From contig CAZAEL010000032.1 of assembly GCA_964484135.1 (NCBI GenBank), positions 1-28,020 of the forward strand: 28,020 nt of DNA, in the 5' to 3' direction. The position numbers were made by a program, and so were the translations under genes. The DNA is from CAZAEL01 sp964484135. GTDB taxonomy: Bacteria; Elusimicrobiota; Elusimicrobia; FEN-1173. Shown here piece by piece: positions 1 to 7,871 of the stretch (position 1 is the first letter of the stretch; each line of letters begins with the position of its first letter). The notes below the pieces were generated by a model. The model saw only the letters and a list, made by a program, of their open reading frames with translations, did no database searches and had not been told where the DNA came from.

Positions 1-315
1 CGCATCCGCGTGGACCGGGACCCGGTCAAGTCCTGGGTGTGGATGAAGCTGGAAGGGGCCCTGCCCTCCGCCCACGGGGAAGGGCTGGGCCGTCGCATCC
101 AGGAGGCGCTTTCCGGAACGAAGAACCGGCTCATTTTGGATTTGAAAAACCTTCATCTCGGGAACGGGGACGGGTGGCGCTCTTTGCGGGAGACATTGGC
201 TTTGTATCGGTCCCGGATCCGCCTGGTCCTGCCGCGTCCATCGGAGGCCCACCCGGAGATCCGCCTGTGGGAGACGATGTTCGACGTTCAGGAGGGGCAA
301 GAGCGGGTTTCGTAA
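1..315 (+). CDS. C-terminal part of an unidentified protein with a STAS-like end (5' truncated by window)
   Basis: The reading frame is open from base 1 and ends at the TAA at 313-315, so the gene starts outside the window. A GTG at position 10 is unlikely to be the true start because it has no ribosome binding site and the frame continues upstream. The visible 104 residues show the alternating pattern of a small alpha/beta domain: a strand around WVWMKLEGAL, a helix, a strand RLILDLKNL, a second helix, then a strand RIRLVLP. This resembles STAS or anti-sigma-antagonist-like domains. It could equally be the tail of a larger enzyme. Only the fold resemblance is proposed; no function is assigned. 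Confidence 0.45.
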   Translation, partial: RIRVDRDPVKSWVWMKLEGALPSAHGEGLGRRIQEALSGTKNRLILDLKNLHLGNGDGWRSLRETLALYRSRIRLVLPRPSEAHPEIRLWETMFDVQEGQERVS

Positions 316-336
316 CCCAAAGCCCCGGCCGTACGC

Positions 337-370
337 AAAAAACCTTCGGCCCGGGGGCCGAAGGTTTTTT
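337..370. terminator. Bidirectional intrinsic terminator
   Basis: A perfect 16-base inverted repeat (337-352 against 355-370) with a 2-base loop. The arm begins with six A, continues CCTTCGGCCC, and the opposite arm ends in six T. Read on either strand it is a GC stem followed by a U run. It lies between the convergent ends of the partial gene (stop at 315) and the flavoprotein gene (stop at 389), so it can serve both. Confidence 0.92.
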
Positions 371-388
371 ATTTGCTTTTCGCCGGCG

Positions 389-1627
389 TTAAGGACCGTT
401 TCCCGTCCCGCCCATGGCCCGGCCCGCCAGCCAGCCGGTGGTCCAGGCGCTCTGGAAGTTGAAGCCCCCGGTCACCCCGTCGATGTCCAGGACCTCCCCC
501 GCGAAATAAAGGCCCGGGCACACCCGGCTCTCCATGGTCCGGAAGTCCACCTCGTCCAGCCGCACCCCGCCGCAGGTCACGAATTCCTCTTTGAACGCGC
601 TTTTGCCCTTCATCTCGAAGGTCCCCGCGCACAGCTCGTCCGCGAGCGCGCGCGCCCGCGCGTTGGACAGGTCGGCCCACCTGGCGTCCTCCGTCAGGCC
701 GCTCAACAGCGCCAGCCGTTCCCAAAGCCGCCGGGGCAGGGGGAAGGGGGGATGCCCGCCCACGGACTTGCGGGGGTGGGCGGCCCGAAAATCCCCCAGC
801 CGGGCCTGGACCGTTTCGGGAGCCGCGTCCAGCCAGTTGATCCGGAGCCGCGCCCGGTATCCCAGCCCGTGCAGGGTCCGCGCGCCCCAGGCGGACAGTT
901 TCAGGACCGCCGGTCCGCTCAGGCCCCAGTGGGTGATGAGGAGGGGCCCGGCCTCTTCCAAGCGGGTTTCCAGGACGCGCAACCGGGCCTTTTCCACGGA
1001 AACGCCGGCCAATCCGTCGAAGCGGCCGCCCGCCAGAGTGAAAGTAAAAAGAGAGGGGACCGGCGGCTCCACCGCGTGCCCCAGGTCGCGGGCCCATTGG
1101 AACCCCCGGGGGTTGCCTCCGGTGGCCAGGAGGAGCCGGTCGCAGGACATCTTTTCCCCGTTTTCGAGGGTGACCGCAAAACCGGACGCCTCCTCGCGGG
1201 CGATGGACGCGATGGAAACGCCGGTCCGGACCTCCACCCCCGCGTTCCGGGCGGCGGCGGTCAGGCCGTCCATGATGGTCTGGGATCTGTCGGTGACCGG
1301 GAAGACACGGCCGTCCGGTTCGGTCTTGAGGGGAATTCCGCGGGATTCGAACCATTCCATGGTGTGCCGCGGTTGAAATCTGTGGAACGGACCCAGCAAC
1401 GCCTGCCCGCCGCGCGGGTAATGGGACGCGAGCCGTTTCGGGTCAAAGCAGGCGTGCGTGACGTTGCACCGTCCCCCGCCCGAAATCCGCACCTTGGCCA
1501 GGACGCCGCGCCCCTTTTCCAGGATGGTCACGCGGCAGCGCGGATGCGACTCGGCGCAGGCGATGGCGCCGAAGAACCCGGCCGCCCCGCCGCCCACGAC
1601 CGTCACCTTCAAGGGCCCGGCTTCCAA
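389..1627 (-). CDS. BaiN/HI0933-family NAD(P)/FAD-dependent oxidoreductase
   Basis: A 412-residue flavoprotein of usual family length. The N-terminus has the FAD-binding dinucleotide motif VVGGGAAG (about residues 10-17), then GRGVLAKVRISGGGRCNVTH, a signature of the HI0933/YhiN/BaiN group. The C-terminus has GLYFAGEVLDIDGVTGGFNFQ, which closes the FAD site. Members are predicted soluble oxidoreductases; one clostridial member acts in bile acid dehydroxylation, but the substrate of most is unknown. The start is a TTG at 1625-1627, chosen because GGGAG lies 8 bases upstream on the minus strand and the glycine-rich motif follows soon after. It is the last gene of the minus-strand run Rho, RNase R, TrpB2, and ends at the bidirectional terminator. 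Confidence 0.88.
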   Translation of the reverse strand: MEAGPLKVTVVGGGAAGFFGAIACAESHPRCRVTILEKGRGVLAKVRISGGGRCNVTHACFDPKRLASHYPRGGQALLGPFHRFQPRHTMEWFESRGIPLKTEPDGRVFPVTDRSQTIMDGLTAAARNAGVEVRTGVSIASIAREEASGFAVTLENGEKMSCDRLLLATGGNPRGFQWARDLGHAVEPPVPSLFTFTLAGGRFDGLAGVSVEKARLRVLETRLEEAGPLLITHWGLSGPAVLKLSAWGARTLHGLGYRARLRINWLDAAPETVQARLGDFRAAHPRKSVGGHPPFPLPRRLWERLALLSGLTEDARWADLSNARARALADELCAGTFEMKGKSAFKEEFVTCGGVRLDEVDFRTMESRVCPGLYFAGEVLDIDGVTGGFNFQSAWTTGWLAGRAMGGTGNGP

Positions 1628-1676
1628 AAGGCCTGCTCCCTGGTGCGGAAAAACGCCGGCGCCCGGGTCCCCGGGG

Positions 1677-3071
1677 TCAGCGTTTCGGCTTCAGCGCCTG
1701 GGCGACCTCGTCGGGCGTGGGGAATCCTTCCATGCAGCGCCGCGACACGGCCACCTCGGCTTCGGTCATCACGTGGTCCGTGAGCTCACCGGAGAAAAAC
1801 TTGCTGTACCCGCTCAAATCCAGCATGCCGTGGCCGCTGAAGTTGAAGAGGATGGTCTTGGCTTTCCCCTCTTCCCTGGCTTTTTTGGCTTCGCGCACCA
1901 CGGCGGCGATGGCGTGGCTGGTCTCGGGCGCCGGGATGACGCCCTCGGTCCGGGCGAAGAGCACCGCGGCCTCATAGCATTCCAATTGGGGCAGGGCCAG
2001 GGGCCGCATGAGCCCGTCCCGCACGGCCTGGCTCACCAGGGGCGCCATGCCGTGGTACCGCAGGCCGCCCGCGTGGATGGGCGGCGGCACGAAGGCGTGG
2101 CCCAGGGTGTGCATGGGCAGGAGCGGCGTCATCTTGGCCGTGTCCCCGTGGTCGTAGCTGAAGGGGCTCTTGGTCAGCGTGGGGCAGCTGGCCGGCTCCA
2201 CCGGGATGATGTCGATCTTCTTGCCGTGGATCTTGTCCTGGGCGAAGGGGAACGACAGCCCCGCGAAGTTCGACCCGCCGCCCGCGCAGCCGATCACCAC
2301 GTCGGGATAGTCGCCGGCCAGTTTCATCTGCTTCTGCGCTTCCAGCCCGATCACGGTCTGATGGAGCATCACGTGGTTCAGCACCGACCCCAGGGAATAA
2401 CGGGACTGGCCCGAAGGGTCGGTCACCGCCGCCTCGATGGCTTCGGAGATGGCGATCCCCAGGCTGCCGGGGGTGTCCGGGGTTTCCGCCAGCACCTTGC
2501 GGCCGAAAGCGGTCTCGGTGGACGGGCTCGGGACGCACCGGCCGCCCCAGGCCTCCATCATGAGCTTGCGGTAGGGCTTCTGGTCGAAGGAAATCCGGAC
2601 CATGAAGACCTTGCACTCCAGGCCCACCAGGGAGCAGGCGAAGGACAGGGCGCTCCCCCATTGGCCTGCGCCCGTTTCCGTGCAGAGCCGCTTGATGCCG
2701 AACTTTTTGTTGTACCAGGCTTGGGCCACGGCCGTGTTGGGCTTGTGGCTGCCGGCCGGGGAGACGCTTTCGTTCTTGTAATAGATCTTGGCCGGGGTGT
2801 TGAGGGCCTTTTCCAGGGCCGTGGCGCGGTGGAGCGGCGTGGGCCGCCACCGCGAGAGCAGTTCCAAAACCTCTTCCGGAATGCCGATCCAGCGCTCCCG
2901 GGACACCTCCTGCTCGATGATGTTCATGGGAAAGACCGGGGCCAGGGCGTCGGGAGAGACCGGCTTGCCGTCGGGGCCCAAAGGCGGCAGGAGACCGCCG
3001 GGCAGGTCCGCGGCCAGGTTGTACCATTGGCGCGGCATGTCGGATTCGTTCAGCAGGTAGCGGGTGGGCAT
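1677..3071 (-). CDS. trpB: TrpB2-type tryptophan synthase beta chain (PLP-dependent)
   Basis: A 464-residue PLP enzyme expected to join indole and L-serine to give tryptophan in the cytoplasm. The PLP lysine is K110 in PAGSHKPNTA, followed by CTETGAGQWG, where the catalytic glutamate lies; a phosphate-binding GCAGGGSN occurs near the middle. The long N-terminus (PTRYLLNESDMPRQWYNL) and the overall length are typical of the TrpB2 class rather than the shorter TrpB1 of standard trp operons. No trpA or other trp gene is nearby, which fits TrpB2 enzymes that act alone or salvage indole. The start at 3071 has AAGGA upstream at a normal distance. It lies 49 bases before the BaiN-like gene and 70 bases after RNase R on the same strand. 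Confidence 0.93.
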   Translation of the reverse strand: MPTRYLLNESDMPRQWYNLAADLPGGLLPPLGPDGKPVSPDALAPVFPMNIIEQEVSRERWIGIPEEVLELLSRWRPTPLHRATALEKALNTPAKIYYKNESVSPAGSHKPNTAVAQAWYNKKFGIKRLCTETGAGQWGSALSFACSLVGLECKVFMVRISFDQKPYRKLMMEAWGGRCVPSPSTETAFGRKVLAETPDTPGSLGIAISEAIEAAVTDPSGQSRYSLGSVLNHVMLHQTVIGLEAQKQMKLAGDYPDVVIGCAGGGSNFAGLSFPFAQDKIHGKKIDIIPVEPASCPTLTKSPFSYDHGDTAKMTPLLPMHTLGHAFVPPPIHAGGLRYHGMAPLVSQAVRDGLMRPLALPQLECYEAAVLFARTEGVIPAPETSHAIAAVVREAKKAREEGKAKTILFNFSGHGMLDLSGYSKFFSGELTDHVMTEAEVAVSRRCMEGFPTPDEVAQALKPKR

Positions 3072-3141
3072 GGGGGCCGTCCTTTTTTTCTATGGGATGG
3101 GGGGGAAACCCGTCTATGAAAACACCCCGGCGTGGCTTTCG

Positions 3142-5304
3142 TCAACGCGCCCGGCCGTGGTGGGACGGGTTCCGGGGCGCCGGGCCTCCTCCTTTGTGGG
3201 GGGCGGGGGGCGGCGCCGCTTTTTCCAGCTCGAAGTCCAGCTGACGTTTCGCGATGTTCGCGGCCGCCAGTTTGACGCGGACCCGCTGGCCCATGTGCAG
3301 GACGCGGCCCGTGCGCCGCCCGCGGAGCGTGGACCGGACTTCGTCGAACACGTAGTAGTCGTCCCGCAGGTTGGAGACGTGCACCAGCCCTTCCACGAAA
3401 ACCTCGTCCAGCTGGACGAAGACGCCGAAGGCCGTGACGCTGGAGACCACGCCGTCGAAGGACTCCCCCACGCGTTTCTCCATGACCTGGACCTTTTTCA
3501 GGTCCAGGAACTCCCGCTCCGCGTCCACGGCGGTCCGTTCCCTCTGGGAGGTCCACAGGGCGGCCTCCGGCAATAGCTTCTTCCAGTGTTCCTGCCGGCC
3601 CGCGTCCAGCCGGCCGCGCAGGCGCTCCTTGACGATGCGGTGGACGATCAGGTCCGGGTACCGCCGGATGGGAGAGGTGAAATGGGTGTAGCAGGCGGAC
3701 GCCAGGCCGTAATGCCCCGCGTTCTTGGGCGAATAGACCGCCTGCTTGAGGCTCCGGAGCACCATCATGTGGATCATGGGCTCCGCGGGCCGGCCCTTGA
3801 CCGTCTCCAGGACGCGCTGGAGCGCGGAAGGCCGCCCTTCATGGAACCCCGGCGGCAGGGCCACGCCCGCGGCCTTGAGGATTTCCGCCAGCTTGGCCAG
3901 CTTGGCATCGTCCGGCCGCTCGTGGATGCGGTAGAGGAAAGGGAACGGCCGCATGGCCGCGGCCACGGTTTCGTTGGCCAGGAGCATGAACTCTTCGACC
4001 AGCCGGTGGCTTTCCAGCCGTTCCCGCCGGCGCACGTCCATGGGCCAGCCCCGTTCGTCGGTCACGACGTAGGGTTCGGGGAAATCGAAGTCCAGGGACC
4101 CGCGCCTGAACCGGATGCCGCGCAGGAGGCGGGCGACCTTCCCCATTTTCCTGACCGTTTCCGCGACCGCGGGGGGGGCGTTGCCGCCGCCGCGCCCTTT
4201 GAGGATGGCGTCCACCTCTTCGTAGGTAAAACGCTTGGCGCTGCGGATGGCGCTTTCCGCCAGCCGGTGCGAGACGACGCGTCCGTGGGGGTCGATGTCC
4301 ATGACGCAGGACAGGGTGAGCCGCGCCACGTTCGGCCGCAGGCTGCACAGGCCGTCGGACAGGGGGAACGGCAGCATGGGGACCACCGCGCCCACCAGGT
4401 ACACGCTGGTGCCCCGCCGGTACGCCTCCCGGTCCAGGGCCCCGCCCTCGGCCACGTAATGGGCCACGTCCGCGATGTGGACGCCCAGCCGCCACCCGCC
4501 GCCGGGCCGGTCCTCCAGCGAAACGGCGTCGTCGAAATCCTTGGCGTCCGCCCCGTCGATGGTGAACACGGGGATGTGGAAAAAGGTCTGCCGCCCCTGC
4601 CAAGCCGTTGGGGGGACTTCCCCGCCGAACGACGCCGCCTCCGCCTCGACCGGGGCCGGGAACCGGTCCGGCCATTCATACTTCCGCAGGAGGGCTTTCA
4701 GGTCCACGTGGGGGGTCGAGCGCCTGCCCAGGACCTCCACCAACGCGCCCCCGGCCCAGTCGTCGGGCGTCGGCCACTGGGTGATCTTCACCACCACCAG
4801 GTCGCCTTCCCGGGGGGACAGGCCCTTCATGTCCAGGACGCGGACGTTCTCCGCGCCGTCCTCCGGCACGAGCAGCGCCGTCCCCCGGATTTTCTGAAAA
4901 ATTCCCACCACGTTCTCCCGCGCCCGCTGGACCACGCGGAGGATCTCCCCTTCGGGCCGGGCCGGGGAGGAGGAGGGCGAAACCTTGGCCGCGACCCGGT
5001 CGCCGTTCATGGCCAGCCGCAGGGATTCGCCCTGCACGTACAGGTCCGGCACGCCGGGCTGTTCCGAGATCACGAACCCGAACTTCCCCTTCAGGACCAG
5101 CCGCCCTTCCACGGTCTTGTGGGAGGGATGGCCGTGCGGGGCTTTCGGGACGTGGGGCGCGGGCCCCGGCCGGTGCGCCGGAGGGACGCCGTGCTTTTGG
5201 GGGGGCGGCTTGGGGGCGGCGTGAGGGGCGTGCTGGGGCGGTTTGTTCCTGCGCCGCGCCAACATGCGCTCAAAGGCCCTGCGGGACATGCGTCGTCTGC
5301 TCAT
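3142..5304 (-). CDS. rnr: Ribonuclease R (RNase II/RNB family 3'-5' exoribonuclease)
   Basis: A 720-residue hydrolytic exoribonuclease that degrades RNA from the 3' end in the cytoplasm. Order of parts: a low-complexity tail rich in Pro, His and basic residues (about 1-65), cold-shock/OB domains (about 65-215), the RNB catalytic domain containing IDGADAKDFDDAVS (about 249-262) whose aspartates bind the metal, HFTSPIRRYPDLIVHR late in the RNB domain, and a C-terminal S1 domain (FDGVVSSVTAFGVFVQLDE) followed by another Pro/His-rich tail. Neither the ATG at 5304 nor the one at 5289 has a clear ribosome binding site, so the start is uncertain by five codons. It is downstream of the Rho-like gene and upstream of trpB. 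Confidence 0.95.
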   Translation of the reverse strand: MSRRRMSRRAFERMLARRRNKPPQHAPHAAPKPPPQKHGVPPAHRPGPAPHVPKAPHGHPSHKTVEGRLVLKGKFGFVISEQPGVPDLYVQGESLRLAMNGDRVAAKVSPSSSPARPEGEILRVVQRARENVVGIFQKIRGTALLVPEDGAENVRVLDMKGLSPREGDLVVVKITQWPTPDDWAGGALVEVLGRRSTPHVDLKALLRKYEWPDRFPAPVEAEAASFGGEVPPTAWQGRQTFFHIPVFTIDGADAKDFDDAVSLEDRPGGGWRLGVHIADVAHYVAEGGALDREAYRRGTSVYLVGAVVPMLPFPLSDGLCSLRPNVARLTLSCVMDIDPHGRVVSHRLAESAIRSAKRFTYEEVDAILKGRGGGNAPPAVAETVRKMGKVARLLRGIRFRRGSLDFDFPEPYVVTDERGWPMDVRRRERLESHRLVEEFMLLANETVAAAMRPFPFLYRIHERPDDAKLAKLAEILKAAGVALPPGFHEGRPSALQRVLETVKGRPAEPMIHMMVLRSLKQAVYSPKNAGHYGLASACYTHFTSPIRRYPDLIVHRIVKERLRGRLDAGRQEHWKKLLPEAALWTSQRERTAVDAEREFLDLKKVQVMEKRVGESFDGVVSSVTAFGVFVQLDEVFVEGLVHVSNLRDDYYVFDEVRSTLRGRRTGRVLHMGQRVRVKLAAANIAKRQLDFELEKAAPPPAPHKGGGPAPRNPSHHGRAR

Positions 5305-5396
5305 GGGGTTGAGTGTTATCTTGGCTTATAAAAGGCGGGTGTTCAAGGACAGAAACGGCGGGGCGCTGGGCCGGCGGGCGCGGGACGGTCCCGCGT

Positions 5397-6302
5397 CTAG
5401 GCCTTGGCGACCGCGGAAAGAAACTCCTTGTTGGAAGGGTAACTCTTCAACTGGTCCACCAGCTCCCGGGCCGCGTCCAGGGGCCGCATCTCGGACAACG
5501 CGCGCCGAAGCTTGCGGACCGCCTCCAGCTCGCCGGGGTCGAACAGGAGCTCCTCCTTGCGGGTGCCGCTCCTGGCGACGTCGATGGCGGGAAAAATCCT
5601 TTGGCCCGAAATTTCGCGGGAAAGAAAAATTTCCATGTTGCCCGTGCCCTTGAACTCCTCGAAGATCACGTCGTCCATGCGGCTTCCGGTCTCCACCAGG
5701 ACCGTGGCCAGGATCGTCAGGGACCCGCCGCCCTCGATCTTGCGCGCCGCCCCGAAGAGGCGGCGGGGCACCTCCAGCGCGCCCGCGTCCATGCCGCCGG
5801 ACAGGGTCCGGCCGCTGGAGCGCCTTTGGGCGTTGTGCACACGCGCCAGGCGCGTCAGGGAGTCCACCACCACCATGACGTTCTGCCCGGCGCCGGCCTC
5901 GCGCACGGCCTGCCGCATCAAGGTGTCCGCCACCCGGACGTGGTTGTCGTAGCTTTGGTCGGAGGAGGAGGCGTGGACCTCGGCCGCCACGCTCCGCTTG
6001 AAGTCCGTCACCTCCTCCGGGCGTTCGTTGATCAGCAGGCAGTACAGCTTGATCCCCGGATGGCCCTTGGTCACGGCCTGGCAGATGTGCCTGAGGAAGG
6101 TGGTCTTGCCGGAGCCGGGCGGCGCCACGATGTATCCCCGCTGGCCCATGCCGATGGGGGAGACCAGGTCCATGGCCCGCACGGTCAGCTCCGCGCTGCC
6201 GTCCTCCAGCCGGATGCGGGGGGAAGGGTCCACGGCCTGGCCCGCGTAAAACCGGCGTTCCAGCTCGTCCTGATGGTTCTTCGATGGGGGGGGCAACGGC
6301 AT
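5397..6302 (-). CDS. rho: Rho-type RNA helicase/ATPase core lacking the N-terminal RNA-binding domain
   Basis: A 301-residue protein matching the C-terminal ATPase domain of transcription termination factor Rho. Walker A is PPGSGKTT (residues 61-68); INERPEEVTDF (91-101) is the catalytic-glutamate region; Walker B is VMVVVDSLTR (142-151). The SSGRTLSGGMDAGAL stretch corresponds to the Q-loop and ETGSRMDDVIFEEFKGTGN to the R-loop that grip RNA in the ring. Ordinary Rho is about 420 residues; here the N-terminal helix bundle and cold-shock RNA-binding domain are absent. The frame is closed by an in-frame TAG upstream, so they are not hidden in a longer version of this frame. The ATG at 6302 has only a distant AAGGGAG. 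It may be a minimal Rho or a paralog; whether a full-length Rho exists elsewhere cannot be seen. Confidence 0.88.
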   Translation of the reverse strand: MPLPPPSKNHQDELERRFYAGQAVDPSPRIRLEDGSAELTVRAMDLVSPIGMGQRGYIVAPPGSGKTTFLRHICQAVTKGHPGIKLYCLLINERPEEVTDFKRSVAAEVHASSSDQSYDNHVRVADTLMRQAVREAGAGQNVMVVVDSLTRLARVHNAQRRSSGRTLSGGMDAGALEVPRRLFGAARKIEGGGSLTILATVLVETGSRMDDVIFEEFKGTGNMEIFLSREISGQRIFPAIDVARSGTRKEELLFDPGELEAVRKLRRALSEMRPLDAARELVDQLKSYPSNKEFLSAVAKA

Positions 6303-6346
6303 AAAAGCGGCGTCAAGGCTCCCTTGAGAAGGTTTTTCCGTCCCCT

Positions 6347-6376
6347 ATCCTAACAAGAAGCGGGCGGTCTCGGCAA
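6347..6376 (-). promoter_or_regulatory. Predicted promoter of the Rho-RNase R-TrpB2-BaiN run
   Basis: On the minus strand TTGCCG (6371-6376) and TAGGAT (6347-6352) are separated by 18 bases and lie about 45 bases upstream of the Rho start. This is a reasonable sigma-70-type match in the only divergent gap of this region. Confidence 0.5.
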
Positions 6377-6458
6377 ACCGGGCCCTCCAAAACGGCGATT
6401 TTTTTTGGCATGATAATGGCCCGGAAAGGGCGGACCCGGCCGCCGGGAGAACGGAAAC

Positions 6459-7871
6459 ATGAACGAAACCCAGATCTGGATCGTCGTCGGCGTGGCCTTC
6501 TACATGGCCGCCATGCTGCTCATCGGCTGGTGGGCCGGCCGGCGCGTGCACGACACCAGGGACTACATCGTGGCCGGCGGCCGCCTGGGATGGCTCCTCA
6601 GCATCGGCACGCTCTTCGCCACCTGGTTCGGCGCCGAAACCTGCATGGGCTCCTCCAGCGCGGCTTTCCACAAGGGGTTTCTGGGCGTCATCGCGGACCC
6701 CTTCGGCGCGGGGCTCTGCCTGATCCTGTCGGGCCTGTTCTTCGCCCGGTATTTTCGGGAAAAAGATTTCCAGACCATCATCGATTTCTTCGCGTTCCGG
6801 TACGGCCCGCGCGCCGCGGCCTTTTTCAGCCTGTTCTACGTTCCCGCGTACCTGGGCTGGATCGGCGCCCAGCTCCTGGCCTTCGGCATCATCCTCAATT
6901 CCCTGACCGGCCTGCCTCTCCTGCCCGCGGTCGTGGTCTCCACCGCCGTGGTCCTGGTTTACACCTATTCCGGCGGCATGTGGGCCGACACCCTGACGGA
7001 TTTCTTCCAGATGATCGTCCTGGTGGCCGGGCTCCTGATCCTCTTCCCGATGCTCCTGCGGGACTGGGGCGGCTTCGCCGCGCTCAAGGAACAGGTCCCC
7101 GCGGAATTCTTCCACCTGTATCCGCGGAGCCGGTCGCCCCTGGACTGGCTCAACTACGCGCAGGCCTGGATCATCGTGGGCCTGGGGTCCCTGCCGGCCC
7201 AGGACCTCTTTCAGAGGAGCATGGCGCCCAAAAGCCCGGCGGTCGCCCGCTGGAGCTCCGTCATCGGGGGCGTTCTGTACATCGGCATCGGCCTCCTGCC
7301 CGTGCTCCTGGGCATCTTCGGCCGGGTCGCCATGCCCGGAAGCGAGGGAGAGTCCGTCTTGATCGACGTGTCGCTCAAATACCTGCCGCCGCCCCTGGTG
7401 GCGCTCATGGTGGGGGCGCTCCTGTCCGCCATCATGAGCTCGGCGGACAGCGCGCTCCTGGCCCCCGCCAGCATCATCGGCCGGAACGTGGTCCCCCATT
7501 TCAAGCCGTCCGCCGGGGAACGGGAGCGGCTGGCCTGGTGCAAAGGCAGCGTGATCGTCCTGGGTTTTCTGTCCCTGGTCCTGGCGGTGTATTTCAAGAA
7601 CATCTACAGGCTCTGCCAGGAGTCCTGGGGCATCCTGCTGGTGGGGCTGGCCGCGCCCATGGCCGCGGGGGTGTACTGGAAGAAAGCCACCCCGCGGGGG
7701 GCGGTGGCGTCGGCCCTGGCCGGGACCGCGGCCTGGCTGGCGTTCAAGATCTTCCTGCCCGAGGGATATCCCCACAACCTCCTCGGGTTCTTGGTGTCCG
7801 TCGCGGCGCTGGCCGCGGTCAGCCTGGCGGGGCCCGAAGGATCCCGCCGGGCGGCTTCCGCGAATCCCTAG
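6459..7871 (+). CDS. Sodium:solute symporter family (SSS) transporter
   Basis: A 470-residue polytopic membrane protein with about 13 hydrophobic segments. The N-terminus MNETQIWIVVGVAFYMAAMLLIGWWAGRR is followed by TRDYIVAGGRLGW and ATWFGAET, the typical start of SSS transporters where the first unwound helix binds sodium and solute. VYTYSGGMWADTLTDFFQM and LSAIMSSADSALLAPASIIGRN are further family signatures; the latter contributes the second sodium site. The substrate (amino acid, carboxylate, sugar or other) cannot be told. A GATAAT at 6412-6417 is a possible -10 element. The gene is convergent with the following flavoprotein and its TAG overlaps that gene's stop codon. Confidence 0.9.
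   Translation: MNETQIWIVVGVAFYMAAMLLIGWWAGRRVHDTRDYIVAGGRLGWLLSIGTLFATWFGAETCMGSSSAAFHKGFLGVIADPFGAGLCLILSGLFFARYFREKDFQTIIDFFAFRYGPRAAAFFSLFYVPAYLGWIGAQLLAFGIILNSLTGLPLLPAVVVSTAVVLVYTYSGGMWADTLTDFFQMIVLVAGLLILFPMLLRDWGGFAALKEQVPAEFFHLYPRSRSPLDWLNYAQAWIIVGLGSLPAQDLFQRSMAPKSPAVARWSSVIGGVLYIGIGLLPVLLGIFGRVAMPGSEGESVLIDVSLKYLPPPLVALMVGALLSAIMSSADSALLAPASIIGRNVVPHFKPSAGERERLAWCKGSVIVLGFLSLVLAVYFKNIYRLCQESWGILLVGLAAPMAAGVYWKKATPRGAVASALAGTAAWLAFKIFLPEGYPHNLLGFLVSVAALAAVSLAGPEGSRRAASANP

Noticed and set aside
3586..5331. Long plus-strand open frame opposite RNase R
   Set aside because: It is a Pro/Arg/Gly-rich shadow frame caused by GC-rich codon bias; RNase R on the minus strand has full family motifs.
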